A stretch of 21,323 nucleotides of DNA from the NCBI GenBank assembly GCA_900550385.1, contig URRZ01000028.1:1-21323 (forward strand), given 5' to 3'. The notes beneath the pieces were generated by a model, which saw only the letters and a program-made list of their open reading frames with translations, had not been told where the DNA came from and made no database searches. The number at the start of each line of letters is the position of its first letter. The stretch's first letter is position 1. Shown in pieces: positions 15,503-21,323 of this stretch. This DNA comes from an uncultured Coriobacteriaceae bacterium (GTDB lineage: Bacteria > Actinomycetota > Coriobacteriia > Coriobacteriales > Eggerthellaceae). The translations under genes were made by a program, and so were the position numbers.

Positions 15503-16453
15503 CTATTGCTTCAAGTTGAGGTCCATGGAAATGAGCTTGTCCTTCACTTCCTCGATGGACTTCGCACCAAAGTTCCTGATGTTCAGCAGATCGTTCTCGG
15601 AGAACTCGACCAGCTGGCGCACGGAATGGATGCCGGCGCGCTTCAGGCAGTTGTACGAACGGACCGACAGATCCAGATCCTCGATCTGCTTGTCCAGCTC
15701 GGCGTTGGTCTCCTGGCCCTCGGGCGCGAAGATGGACGGAACCTCGCCCTCTTCCTCGTCCGCCGTCTCGGACAGGCTCAGGAACGCCCCCATGTACTGG
15801 TTGATGATGTTGGCGGCGCGGCACAGGGCCTCGGTGGGCTCGATGCTGCCGTCGGTCTCAACCTCCAGCACCAGCTTATCGTAGTCGGTGCGCTGGCCAA
15901 CGCGGGTGTCCGTGACGTTGAGCGTGCAGCGGCGCACGGGCGAGAACAGCGAGTCGACGTGGATGACGCCGATGGGGTCCTCGGTGCGCTTGTTGCGCTC
16001 GGCGGACACGTAGCCGCGGCCGACGCCGATGCGGATCGTCATGTCCAGCGTGCCGCCGTCGGCGACCGTGGCGATGACATGCTCGGGGTTGACGAGCGTG
16101 AACTCGGTGGGGACCTCCAGGTCCGCACCGGTCACCGTGCAGGGGCCTTCCGCCAGCACGTGAGCGGTGGTCTCCTCGACGTCGTCGTTGAGGGCCGAGA
16201 ACACAAGGCCCTTCACGTTCAAGACGATGTCGGTGATGTCCTCGATCACGCCCTCGGCGGTGGTGAACTCATGCTGCACGCCCTCGATCTGGATGGCAGT
16301 TGCCCTCGCGCCGTCCAGGGAGGAAAGCAGCACGCGACGCATGCAGTTGCCGAGCGTATGGCCGAAGCCACGCTCGAGCGGCTCCACGATGAAGCGCGCT
16401 ACGGTGTCGTTGACCTCTTCCGTGGTAACCGTCGGCCTCATGAACTCTGTCAT
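15503..16453 (-). CDS. rpoA: DNA-directed RNA polymerase subunit alpha
   Basis: A 316-residue alpha subunit that starts RNA polymerase assembly. The N-terminal domain shows RFIVEPLERGFGHTLGNCMRRVLLSSLDGARATAIQIEGVQHEF, GLVFSALND, and GYVSAERNKRTEDPIGVIHVDSLFSPVRR. An acidic linker (TADEEEGEVPSIF) joins it to the C-terminal domain: LDLSVRSYNCLKRAGIHSVRQLVEFSENDLLNIRNFGAKSIEEVKDKL, which contacts UP elements and activators. ATG 16451-16453 is placed ten bases after AAGGAGG; a TTG three codons earlier is only one base from that site and was rejected. It lies between rpsD and rplQ, the classical order. Confidence 0.97.
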   Translation of the reverse strand: MTEFMRPTVTTEEVNDTVARFIVEPLERGFGHTLGNCMRRVLLSSLDGARATAIQIEGVQHEFTTAEGVIEDITDIVLNVKGLVFSALNDDVEETTAHVLAEGPCTVTGADLEVPTEFTLVNPEHVIATVADGGTLDMTIRIGVGRGYVSAERNKRTEDPIGVIHVDSLFSPVRRCTLNVTDTRVGQRTDYDKLVLEVETDGSIEPTEALCRAANIINQYMGAFLSLSETADEEEGEVPSIFAPEGQETNAELDKQIEDLDLSVRSYNCLKRAGIHSVRQLVEFSENDLLNIRNFGAKSIEEVKDKLISMDLNLKQ

Positions 16454-16482
16454 GTTGTGCAAGCCTCCTTACTGCGCGGCGA

Positions 16483-17112
16483 TTAGTTCTTCGAGTAAAG
16501 TTCGACGATGAGCTGCTCGCGAATATCCAGATCGATCTGATCGCGCTGCGGAAGGGACAGGACGCTGCCCTGCAGCTTCTCGATGTCCACCTCGAGCCAC
16601 GCGGGAACCTGAACGCGCTCGTTGCTGATCAGCGCGCTCTTGATGACCAGCATGTCCTTCGCCTTCGGCGCGACGGAGACCAGGTCGCCCGGACGCACGC
16701 GGAACGAGGGGATGTCGACGCGACGGCCGTTCACGTGGATGTGGCCGTGGCGCACCTGCTGACGGGCCTCGGCGCGGGACTTGGCGAAGCCCAGACGGTA
16801 CACGACGTTGTCCAGGCGGCTCTCCAGGATGCGCAGCAGATTCTCGCCGGTGATGCCCTGCTTGCGGGAGGCGATGTCGTAGTAGGCGCGGAACTGCTTC
16901 TCCAGGACGCCGTAGATGCGCTTGGTCTTCTGCTTCTCGCGCAGCTGCAGCAGGTATTCGTTTTCCTTGACGCGCTTGCGGCCGGCCTCGCCAGGGGCGT
17001 AGGCGCGGCGGTCCATCGCGCACTTATTGGTGTAGCAGCGGTCGCCCTTCAGGAACAGCTTGGTCCCCTCGCGGCGGCACAGCCTGCAGTCAGCTCCAGT
17101 ATAACGAGCCAT
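16483..17112 (-). CDS. rpsD: 30S ribosomal protein S4 (zinc-binding form)
   Basis: A 209-residue S4, a primary binder of 16S rRNA that nucleates 30S assembly. It begins [16 protein letters not shown] and has a CxxC-x13-CxxxxC pattern (Cys9, 12, 26, 31), the zinc-binding (C+) form. Next come [23 protein letters not shown] and the S4 RNA-binding domain [48 protein letters not shown] 17110-17112 has AAAGGA about 11 nt upstream. It is 18 nt after rpsK and 29 nt before rpoA, all on the minus strand. S4 often represses this operon in other bacteria; no evidence for that can be read here. Confidence 0.97.
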   Translation of the reverse strand: MARYTGADCRLCRREGTKLFLKGDRCYTNKCAMDRRAYAPGEAGRKRVKENEYLLQLREKQKTKRIYGVLEKQFRAYYDIASRKQGITGENLLRILESRLDNVVYRLGFAKSRAEARQQVRHGHIHVNGRRVDIPSFRVRPGDLVSVAPKAKDMLVIKSALISNERVQVPAWLEVDIEKLQGSVLSLPQRDQIDLDIREQLIVELYSKN

Positions 17113-17130
17113 AATGTTCGATCCTTTCAG

Positions 17131-17529
17131 TTACACGCGACGACGCTTGCGCGGACGGCAACCGTTGTGCGGGATGGGCGTGCAGTCTTGAATGCTGGAG
17201 ACCTCCAGACCGGCGGCCTGCAGCGAGCGGATTGCGGTTTCGCGACCGGAGCCGGGGCCCTTCACGAAGACCGAGACCTTGCGCAGGCCATGCTCCATTG
17301 CCGTCTTGGCGCAGGCCTCGGCGGCCATCTGCGCGGCGAACGGCGTGGACTTGCGGGAGCCCTTGAAGCCGACCGTGCCAGCGGACTGCCACGCGATCAC
17401 GTTGCCCTGGGGATCGGTGATGCTGACGATGGTGTTGTTGAACGTGGACTTGATATGCGCGGCGCCAACGGCGATGTTCTTACGCTCGGAACGCTTGATG
17501 CGCGTGCGCACGTTTTTCTTCTGAGCCAT
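17131..17529 (-). CDS. rpsK: 30S ribosomal protein S11
   Basis: A 132-residue S11, part of the 30S platform near the mRNA exit. It shows [50 protein letters not shown] and the C-terminal [38 protein letters not shown], both nearly invariant. The length is typical. ATG 17527-17529 has GAGG nine bases upstream. It lies 13 nt after rpsM. Confidence 0.98.
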   Translation of the reverse strand: MAQKKNVRTRIKRSERKNIAVGAAHIKSTFNNTIVSITDPQGNVIAWQSAGTVGFKGSRKSTPFAAQMAAEACAKTAMEHGLRKVSVFVKGPGSGRETAIRSLQAAGLEVSSIQDCTPIPHNGCRPRKRRRV

Positions 17530-17542
17530 TTACGCTACCTCA

Positions 17543-17911
17543 CTACTTCTTCTTGCCGCCGATTTGCTTACGCGGACCCTTGCGGGTGCGTGCGTTCGTG
17601 TGCGTGCGCTGACCGCGAACGGGCAGGCCGCGACGATGACGCAGGCCTCGGTAGCAACCGATCTCCATGAGGCGCTTCACGTTCTGCTGCACATCGCGAC
17701 GCAGGTCGCCCTCGACGTGGAGGTTGGCCTGGATGTAGTCGCGCAGCTTGACGAGCTCCTCTTCGGTAAGATCGTCGGAGCGGGTGTCGGGGTTGATGCC
17801 GGTTTCGGCCAGGATCTTCTTGGAAGTGGTCAGGCCGATGCCGTAGATGTAGGTCAAGGCGATCTCGATGCGCTTATTGCGAGGAAGATCGACACCAACA
17901 AGACGTGCCAT
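17543..17911 (-). CDS. rpsM: 30S ribosomal protein S13
   Basis: A 122-residue S13 in the 30S head, contacting the P-site tRNA and the 50S bridge. It shows [26 protein letters not shown], the helix-two-turn-helix region LREYIQ-like ([61 protein letters not shown]), and a basic tail GGKKK. The length is typical. ATG 17909-17911 has AAAGGGAT upstream. It is 20 nt after rpmJ. Confidence 0.98.
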   Translation of the reverse strand: MARLVGVDLPRNKRIEIALTYIYGIGLTTSKKILAETGINPDTRSDDLTEEELVKLRDYIQANLHVEGDLRRDVQQNVKRLMEIGCYRGLRHRRGLPVRGQRTHTNARTRKGPRKQIGGKKK

Positions 17912-17931
17912 GCTTACTTATCCCTTTCTTC

Positions 17932-18045
17932 CTAGCCCTGACGCTGCTTGTGGCGGGGGTTCTCGCAGATGACGAGCACCTTGCCGTGGCGTCGGATGAT
18001 CTTGCACTTATCGCACATTTTCTTGACCGAAGGACGTACCTTCAT
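17932..18045 (-). CDS. rpmJ: 50S ribosomal protein L36 (zinc-binding form)
   Basis: A 37-residue L36 with the usual sequence [37 protein letters not shown], written here as a family match. Cys11, Cys14, Cys27 and His32 form the zinc ribbon of the C+ form. ATG 18043-18045 has AAAGGAAAAG upstream. It sits between infA (148 nt upstream) and rpsM (20 nt downstream). Confidence 0.97.
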   Translation of the reverse strand: MKVRPSVKKMCDKCKIIRRHGKVLVICENPRHKQRQG

Positions 18046-18193
18046 TTGCTTTTCCTTTCGGTAATGCGTTGTCGACTTATCTACACGCCCAGCCGCTGGC
18101 GATAATTTTCTTCGTTGGCGCGACGTGCGCCGCAAAGGGGCGCAGGCCGCAGGTGCACCGAGGCGGTTCGGCTTTCCGCCCGATCGTCGATGC

Positions 18194-18412
18194 TTACTTG
18201 AAACGGTAGGTGATGCGCCCGCGGTTCAGGTCGTACACGGACAGCTCGACCTTCACCTTGTCGCCGGGAAGGATCTTGATGTAGTGCATGCGCATCTTCC
18301 CGGAGATATGCGCCAAGATCGTGTGGCCTTGCTCGAGCTGGACCTTGAACATGGCGTTGGGCAACGCCTCCAGGACCTCCCCTTCCAGCTCGACGACATC
18401 TTGCTTGCTCAA
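18194..18412 (-). CDS. infA: Translation initiation factor IF-1
   Basis: A 72-residue OB-fold protein that blocks the ribosomal A site during initiation. It matches the family along its whole length: [71 protein letters not shown], here given as a landmark pattern. The start is TTG at 18410-18412, with AAAGGAG five bases ahead; no ATG or GTG is available at the family start. It opens the ribosomal/rpoA operon, with an extended -10 promoter about 40 nt upstream. Confidence 0.96.
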   Translation of the reverse strand: MSKQDVVELEGEVLEALPNAMFKVQLEQGHTILAHISGKMRMHYIKILPGDKVKVELSVYDLNRGRITYRFK

Positions 18413-18454
18413 AAGCGCTCCTTTAGCGATTTGTACGTTTTACAGCAACCATAG

Positions 18455-18463
18455 ATTTTAGCA
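18455..18463 (-). promoter_or_regulatory. Extended -10 promoter of the infA-rplQ operon
   Basis: TGCTAAAAT reads toward infA (TGn plus TAAAAT), with a predicted start near 18448. No -35 is evident. Confidence 0.45.
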
Positions 18464-18696
18464 AAGGGGAAGCATGTGTGAGGAAATTTCCACAAGGGCG
18501 CAGAAAACCAACAAAACCCTGCACGGTTTTGAAAAATACCTGCTTGCCAGGCGTGCGGCTTATGCCGCGCAGCTCCCGCCCGAAAGCGGGGCCGCCAGGT
18601 ATTCGCGCTTGCGCGCAGCCGCCTTGTCGGCTTGATGGGGTGCCGGGCGGTTCGAATCCACCTGACGCGCACCGTGCCCGACCCGCAAGACTCGCG

Positions 18697-18720
18697 AAAT
18701 GGCTGGGGTACCAGGATTCG
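18697..18720 (-). repeat. Exact 24-bp duplicate of the tRNA-Gln 3' end
   Basis: Bases 18697-18720 are identical to 18884-18907, which cover the T-loop edge, the 3' acceptor strand, the encoded CCA and three following bases of tRNA-Gln. The copies are 187 bp apart in direct orientation. A duplicated tRNA 3' end is what tyrosine-recombinase elements leave as att sites, but no integrase is present; degenerate tandem duplication is the alternative. Confidence 0.75.
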
Positions 18721-18769
18721 CGTATTTGCTCCGCAAATCCGCACCCCTCCCTCGCAAGCTCGGTCGGGC

Positions 18770-18814
18770 GAAACGCTAAAAACATGCCACTGGCATGTTT
18801 TCTTAACGCGTTTC
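18770..18814. repeat. Long imperfect hairpin
   Basis: GAAACGC (18770-18776) pairs with GCGTTTC (18808-18814). Inside it AAAACATGCC (18779-18788) pairs perfectly with GGCATGTTTT (18792-18801) across a three-base loop. With its T tract the inner part could terminate transcription from the tRNA genes or from the other strand. Confidence 0.65.
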
Positions 18815-18886
18815 CACCTCATCGGTTCGAATCCATGCGGTTCAACCGATAAAGCATGTCGCCCAAACTGGCGAGGTTGCTCCAAA

Positions 18887-18960
18887 TGGCTGGGGTACCA
18901 GGATTCGAACCTAGATAGCTGGCACCAAAAACCAGAGTCCTGCCGTTGGACGATACCCCA
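18887..18960 (-). tRNA. tRNA-Gln (UUG anticodon)
   Basis: Read on the minus strand it folds as a cloverleaf: acceptor TGGGGTA/TACCCCA, D-stem GTCC/GGAC, anticodon stem CTGGT/GCCAG with loop TTTTGGT (anticodon TTG), T-arm CTAGG-TTCGAAT-CCTGG, discriminator G, and an encoded CCA. It follows tRNA-Lys by 55 nt and shares its promoter. Confidence 0.95.
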
Positions 18961-19015
18961 GCGTCGGGCTGCCTATCTTGCGAAGCGCTTCGTGCGCGGG
19001 CGCGCCGGGCTTTCA

Positions 19016-19091
19016 TGGTGGGCCGTGAGGGAATCGAACCCGCGACCTTGGGATTAAAAGTCCCCTGCTCTACCGACTGAGCTAACGGCCC
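19016..19091 (-). tRNA. tRNA-Lys (UUU anticodon)
   Basis: Read on the minus strand: acceptor GGGCCGT with ACGGCCC, D-stem GCTC/GAGC, anticodon loop CTTTTAA (anticodon TTT), T-arm GCGGG-TTCGATT-CCCTC-like pairing, discriminator A, and an encoded CCA. The outermost anticodon-stem pair is a G-A mismatch; everything else fits. Confidence 0.95.
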
Positions 19092-19134
19092 ACGACGCTC
19101 GGCTGCGCTCGTTCGCAAGAATGAGCAATTCGCT

Positions 19135-19163
19135 ATTGTAACGGCACCCGTTGCGCGGGTCAA
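19135..19163 (-). promoter_or_regulatory. Promoter of the tRNA-Lys/tRNA-Gln unit
   Basis: On the minus strand TTGACC (19158-19163) and TACAAT (19135-19140) are exactly 17 bp apart, the clearest -35/-10 pair in the window. The predicted start is about 37 nt before tRNA-Lys. Confidence 0.75.
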
Positions 19164-19176
19164 CGAAAACCCTCCC

Positions 19177-19380
19177 CTAGCGCTTGCTGCTCCTCGCCCT
19201 CTTCACGCCCCCGGCGGCAAGCGCGGCGCCAGCCAGCACTGCGGCCGCCGCGGCACCTGCGGCAAGCGGCGCTCCCGCATCGCCGGTCTTCGGAAAGCGC
19301 TCGATGCAGCCGCCGCCCCCACGAAGAAGGGTTCTCCTACGAAAATGCCGCTCAGGCTTCCCCCGAACTGCCCGGCGGGT
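19177..19380 (-). pseudogene. Orphan C-terminal sorting signal of an LPXTG-type surface protein
   Basis: On the minus strand a frame ends (TAG 19177-19179) in a textbook sortase tail: RFPKTGD, a run of about 25 hydrophobic Ala/Leu/Val residues (AAGAAAAAVLAGAALAAGG), then VKRARSSKR. FPKTG at about 19282-19296 replaces the usual LPxTG. Upstream the frame stays open only to a stop at 19381-19383 and contains no Met or GTG/TTG start with a ribosome site; the preceding residues are Arg-rich and not protein-like. The body of the gene is missing, so this looks like the remnant of a deletion or rearrangement between the tRNA genes and usp1. A chance hydrophobic frame in GC-rich DNA is possible, but the order of motif, membrane span and basic tail is specific. 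Confidence 0.6.
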
Positions 19381-19381
19381 C

Positions 19382-19387
19382 TACAAT
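19382..19387 (+). promoter_or_regulatory. Candidate -10 element of usp1 (TACAAT)
   Basis: TCTACAAT precedes usp1 by about 115 nt; the same octamer core, TCTACAAT, precedes usp2 at 19949-19956. No clear -35 is seen. Confidence 0.35.
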
Positions 19388-19503
19388 TTCCCTAGGCTTA
19401 TCCTTGGCGGATCGGCGGATCCCGCGCATCGACGCCGCGCGGACCGCGCAGCCGCCAAGACGACCCTGCGGACGCGACACGCGAAAGGCGAGTGAGGCGC
19501 AAT

Positions 19504-19920
19504 ATGTGGTGCAAGAATGTTCTGGTCGCATACGACGGATCGACGGCGGCTCGCAAGGCGATCGATCTGGCATATTCCATCGCCGAGGAGGAGCCGGACG
19601 CAACGTTCGTCTTCGTGCATGTCATGAAGCTGTACGCGGTGGGAGCCGGCGCCGAGAACGTCCTGATCGAAGACGCCAACGAGACCTTCGAGGAGCTGAA
19701 GGGGCTGGTCGCCGGCCTGGGCGAGCGCGCCTCCGTCGAGATGCTGCGCGGCTCCTCGCCCGCCGAGCTGATCCTGCGCTGCGCCAAGGACAGAGACTGC
19801 GACCTCATCGTCATGGGAAGCCGCGGCCGCGGCGGCGTGAAGGGGTACTTGGGCAGCGTCAGCTACGCCGTCGTGCAAGGCTCCCCCGTCGCGGTGCTCA
19901 TCACCAAGGAAGAGGCTTAA
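19504..19920 (+). CDS. Universal stress protein (UspA family), copy 1
   Basis: A 138-residue single-domain Usp with an alpha/beta Rossmann-like fold that binds ATP and forms dimers in the cytoplasm. It shows NVLVAYDGSTAARKAIDLA at the N-terminus and DLIVMGSRGRGGVKGYLGSVSYAVVQGSPVAVLI at the C-terminus. The ATP signature is usually G-x2-G-x9-G-S/T; here eight residues separate the second and third glycines, as in copy 2. ATG 19504-19506 has GAGG six bases upstream; an in-frame GTG four codons earlier has no ribosome site. The middle of the protein carries a Glu-rich helix (NETFEELKGLV). It is followed by a paralogue after 124 nt. Confidence 0.94.
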   Translation: MWCKNVLVAYDGSTAARKAIDLAYSIAEEEPDATFVFVHVMKLYAVGAGAENVLIEDANETFEELKGLVAGLGERASVEMLRGSSPAELILRCAKDRDCDLIVMGSRGRGGVKGYLGSVSYAVVQGSPVAVLITKEEA

Positions 19921-19950
19921 GGCCCAAGCGCCGTCGGCCGCATTATGCTC

Positions 19951-19956
19951 TACAAT
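19951..19956 (+). promoter_or_regulatory. Candidate -10 element of usp2 (TACAAT)
   Basis: TACAAT lies about 90 nt before the usp2 start, so the second gene may have its own promoter. A GCGATGCG/CGCATCGC hairpin (19972-19990) sits in the leader. Confidence 0.4.
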
Positions 19957-20044
19957 GGAGGCGTAGCTCAAGCGATGCGGAGCGCATCGCCCGGGCGCCC
20001 TGCGCCGAAAGCGGGGGCGCTTCTCGAGGAAAGGGAGGGATCGC

Positions 20045-20458
20045 ATGTGGTTCACGAAGGCATTGGTGGCCTACGACGGATCTGCCGCATCGAAGAACGC
20101 CGTTGACCTGGCGATGGAGATGGCGAAGGACAACGACCAGACGCAATTCCTGTTCGTCCACGTGCTGAAGCTGCCGCCGGTGCGCAGCGGCACGGGCGTC
20201 GAGGCGATGTTCGCCGAGGAAGCGCAGAACACGCTGGCCGACCTCGAGCGCATGGTCGAGCCGCTGGGCGATCGCGCGCAGGCGCGCATCCTGCGCGGCA
20301 CCTCCCCCGCCGAGGTGCTGATCAAGGGCGCCCAGGAGGAAGGATGCGACCTGATCATCACCGGCAGCCGCGGCCGCGGCGGCGTGACGGGGTATCTCGG
20401 CAGCGTCAGCTACGCCGTGGTGCAGGAGTCGCCCATCGCGGTCCTGATCGCGAAATAA
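20045..20458 (+). CDS. Universal stress protein (UspA family), copy 2
   Basis: A 137-residue paralogue of the preceding gene, alike along its whole length: MWFTKALVAYDGSAASKNAVDLAM at the start, VHVLKLPPV, LRGTSPAEVLIKGA, and DLIITGSRGRGGVTGYLGSVSYAVVQESPIAVLIAK at the end. The family binds ATP and acts in stress survival; partner and trigger are unknown here. ATG 20045-20047 has GGGAGGGA upstream. It is followed by a strong terminator. The pair looks like a local tandem duplication that has since diverged, and the shared variant nucleotide loop supports a recent common origin (inference). Confidence 0.95.
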   Translation: MWFTKALVAYDGSAASKNAVDLAMEMAKDNDQTQFLFVHVLKLPPVRSGTGVEAMFAEEAQNTLADLERMVEPLGDRAQARILRGTSPAEVLIKGAQEEGCDLIITGSRGRGGVTGYLGSVSYAVVQESPIAVLIAK

Positions 20459-20477
20459 CCGATCGCGAATAGGCGAA

Positions 20478-20517
20478 AGCGCCGGCGGCGTCTCCACGGA
20501 CGCCGCCGGCGCTTTTT
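20478..20517 (+). terminator. Intrinsic terminator of usp2
   Basis: A perfect 15-bp stem (20478-20492 with 20499-20513, loop TCCACG) is followed by a T tract at 20513-20517. It ends the usp unit and lies in the convergent gap to the HD-domain gene. Confidence 0.92.
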
Positions 20518-20557
20518 CGTGCTCTGAGAGCGGGGGTCGGCACCCCCTCCTCTGCTC

Positions 20558-21154
20558 TTACGCCGGCTGGAAGGTGTCCCTGTCGGGCGCGAAGGAGCGC
20601 ATGGCCTGGATGGTGCGGTCGAACAGCTCGTCGAGCTCCCATCCGCACAGCTCCGCCCCCTTGCGGATGATGTCGCGGCTGCAGCCTGCGGCGAACCGCT
20701 TGTCCTTGAACTTCTTTTTCAGCGACTTCACCTCGAAGTCCATCACGCTCTTCGACGGGCGCATAACCACCGCCGCCCCAATGAGCCCGGTGAGCTCGTC
20801 GACGGCGAACAGCACCTTCTCCATGAATAGCTCGGGTTCGGGGCACGCCTCGTTGAAGTCGGAGTTGTGCGTTTGGATGGATCGGATCAGCTGCTCGGTG
20901 CCGCCGGCTTCACGCAGCATCTCGGCTGAGCGCAGCGTGTGGTCCTCCGGCGTGGGGTACTCCTCCCAGTCCAGATCGTGCAGCAGGCCGACCAAGCCCC
21001 AGAATTCGACGTTTTCCGGATCGAACTCCTGCGCGAAATAGCGCAGGCAGCCCTCCACCGCTTCGGCGTGCTCGATATGGAACGGATCCTTGTTGTGCTG
21101 GCTCAGCAACGCGAACGCCTCGTCGCGCGTGAGCCCCGCTTCCAGCGTTGCCAT
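20558..21154 (-). CDS. HD-domain protein, putative metal-dependent phosphohydrolase
   Basis: A 198-residue predicted cytoplasmic protein with an HD fold. Candidate metal ligands are His29 (HIEHAEAVEGC), the His59-Asp60 pair (GLLHDLDWEEYP), His96 (SIQTHNS), and Asp119 in FAVDELTGLI. These have the spacing H...HD...H...D of the superfamily. A basic patch KSLKKKFKDKRF follows. ATG 21152-21154 has GGGGGAG upstream and was chosen over an ATG thirteen codons earlier that has none. Substrate is unknown: HD proteins of this size include nucleotide and phosphate-ester hydrolases. It converges with usp2. Confidence 0.85.
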   Translation of the reverse strand: MATLEAGLTRDEAFALLSQHNKDPFHIEHAEAVEGCLRYFAQEFDPENVEFWGLVGLLHDLDWEEYPTPEDHTLRSAEMLREAGGTEQLIRSIQTHNSDFNEACPEPELFMEKVLFAVDELTGLIGAAVVMRPSKSVMDFEVKSLKKKFKDKRFAAGCSRDIIRKGAELCGWELDELFDRTIQAMRSFAPDRDTFQPA

Positions 21155-21191
21155 GCTCGACTCCCCCTTCTCGATTGGTTTTCCCTGCCGC

Positions 21192-21197
21192 ATTATA
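21192..21197 (-). promoter_or_regulatory. -10 element of the HD-domain gene (TATAAT)
   Basis: A consensus TATAAT reads toward the gene, with a leader of about 30 nt. The -35 position is not convincing. Confidence 0.5.
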
Positions 21198-21236
21198 CGG
21201 CGCGATCGATATGGGAAAGCGACGAGAGACGAGGGC

Positions 21237-21323
21237 GGGATGAGAAAAGGGGGCGGGGGGTTTTTTTAAAATTTTGGGGAAATAGTAAAAAAAGCGGGGG
21301 GCGGGTGAAGGAGGAGAAACACC
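21237..21323. other. Homopolymer-rich window end
   Basis: Base use changes abruptly: runs of five or six G, seven T, four T, four G and seven A occur within about 85 bp. AAGGAGGAGAAACACC at the very end could be a ribosome site for a plus-strand gene starting just outside the window. A low-quality contig end is the other reading. Confidence 0.5.

Larger units (their letters stand above)
18413..18886. other. infA-tRNA gap: nested hairpins and tRNA fragments, no gene
   Basis: This 474-bp gap has no supported gene; a 158-codon minus frame crosses it but mostly reads hairpins and tRNA-like pieces. It holds the infA promoter, AAAACC/GGTTTT at 18513-18530, a compound hairpin closed by AATACCTG (18535-18542) and CAGGTATT (18596-18603) with two smaller stems inside, two plus-strand T-arm-like GGTTCGAATCC segments (18649-18659, 18824-18834), a 24-bp copy of the tRNA-Gln 3' end (18697-18720), and a long hairpin at 18770-18814. 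Confidence 0.6.
19092..19503. other. tRNA-Lys to usp1 gap
   Basis: A 412-bp divergent gap. It holds the tRNA promoter (19135-19163), the decayed sorting-signal remnant (19177-19380) and a candidate usp1 promoter. A plus-strand frame across 19184-19495 is the antisense of the remnant and is not a gene. Confidence 0.55.

Noticed and set aside
16454..16462. TTG start for rpoA three codons upstream
   Set aside because: It is only one base from the AAGGAGG site; the ATG at 16451-16453 has normal spacing.
14858..16486. 542-codon plus-strand open frame with Leu/Gly-rich start
   Set aside because: It is antisense to rplQ and rpoA; the Leu/Gly repeats mirror the Ala/Glu tail of L17.
18606..18670. 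A further tRNA gene on the plus strand around GGTTCGAATCC
   Set aside because: Only the T-loop-like segment is present; the T-stem is mismatched and there is no D-arm, anticodon arm or acceptor pairing.
18409..18885. 158-codon minus-strand open frame upstream of infA
   Set aside because: It overlaps hairpins, tRNA-like pieces and the infA promoter, has no credible ribosome site, and resembles no protein family.
19184..19495. Plus-strand frame with a signal-peptide-like Leu/Ala start
   Set aside because: The hydrophobic stretch is the complement of the sortase-tail membrane span on the minus strand; the rest is Arg-rich noise.

Overview
The window is GC-rich chromosomal DNA. Codon choice is strongly G/C-ending, GTG and TTG starts occur, and the ribosomal run is infA-rpmJ-rpsM-rpsK-rpsD-rpoA-rplQ. 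There is a long-form HPF, an NfnAB pair, and the tail of a sortase-anchored protein. Together these suggest a Gram-positive actinobacterium, most likely of the class Coriobacteriia (Eggerthellaceae-like). This placement is inferred from gene content and composition, not from a database comparison. Most genes lie on the minus strand; only hpf and two tandem universal stress proteins are on the plus strand.

Layout from left to right: the 5' part of glmU, cut by the window edge (1-573, -); nhaA (816-2327, -); a divergent 320-bp regulatory region; hpf (2648-3223, +); a hairpin-rich convergent gap; folC (3529-4899, -), preceded by a cluster of three 17-bp repeats; nfnB and nfnA (5163-7824, -); a family-4-like uracil-DNA glycosylase and alr (7972-10243, -); moaB and moeA (10445-12193, -); a 361-bp gap with a paired REP-like repeat and the eno terminator; eno (12555-13844, -); ecfT (13941-14789, -); the ribosomal protein/RNA polymerase alpha operon (14885-18412, -); about 470 bp of hairpins and tRNA fragments; tRNA-Gln and tRNA-Lys (-); the orphan tail of an LPXTG-type surface protein; usp1 and usp2 (+); and an HD-domain protein (20558-21154, -).

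Most of the genes are housekeeping: cell-wall precursor synthesis (GlmU, Alr), folate polyglutamylation, glycolysis, molybdenum cofactor synthesis, NADPH/ferredoxin balancing by an electron-bifurcating transhydrogenase, ribosome hibernation, and translation/transcription. The unusual signals lie between genes and in one case inside a gene. They are: (a) a ~97-nt near-perfect palindrome carried in frame within an expanded linker of nfnB, formally like the protein-coding palindromic elements known from Rickettsia; (b) a REP-like 27-nt hairpin present once between nfnA and nfnB and twice, in inverted pairing, downstream of eno; (c) three copies of a 17-bp motif upstream of folC, two of them exactly 42 bp apart and one inverted; (d) a 24-bp duplication of the tRNA-Gln 3' end, resembling an attachment-site scar; (e) a decayed sortase-signal gene fragment. 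I found no CRISPR array, transposase, integrase, prophage gene or obvious defence system. Several promoters appear to use an extended -10 element (TGnTAnnnT) without a clear -35.
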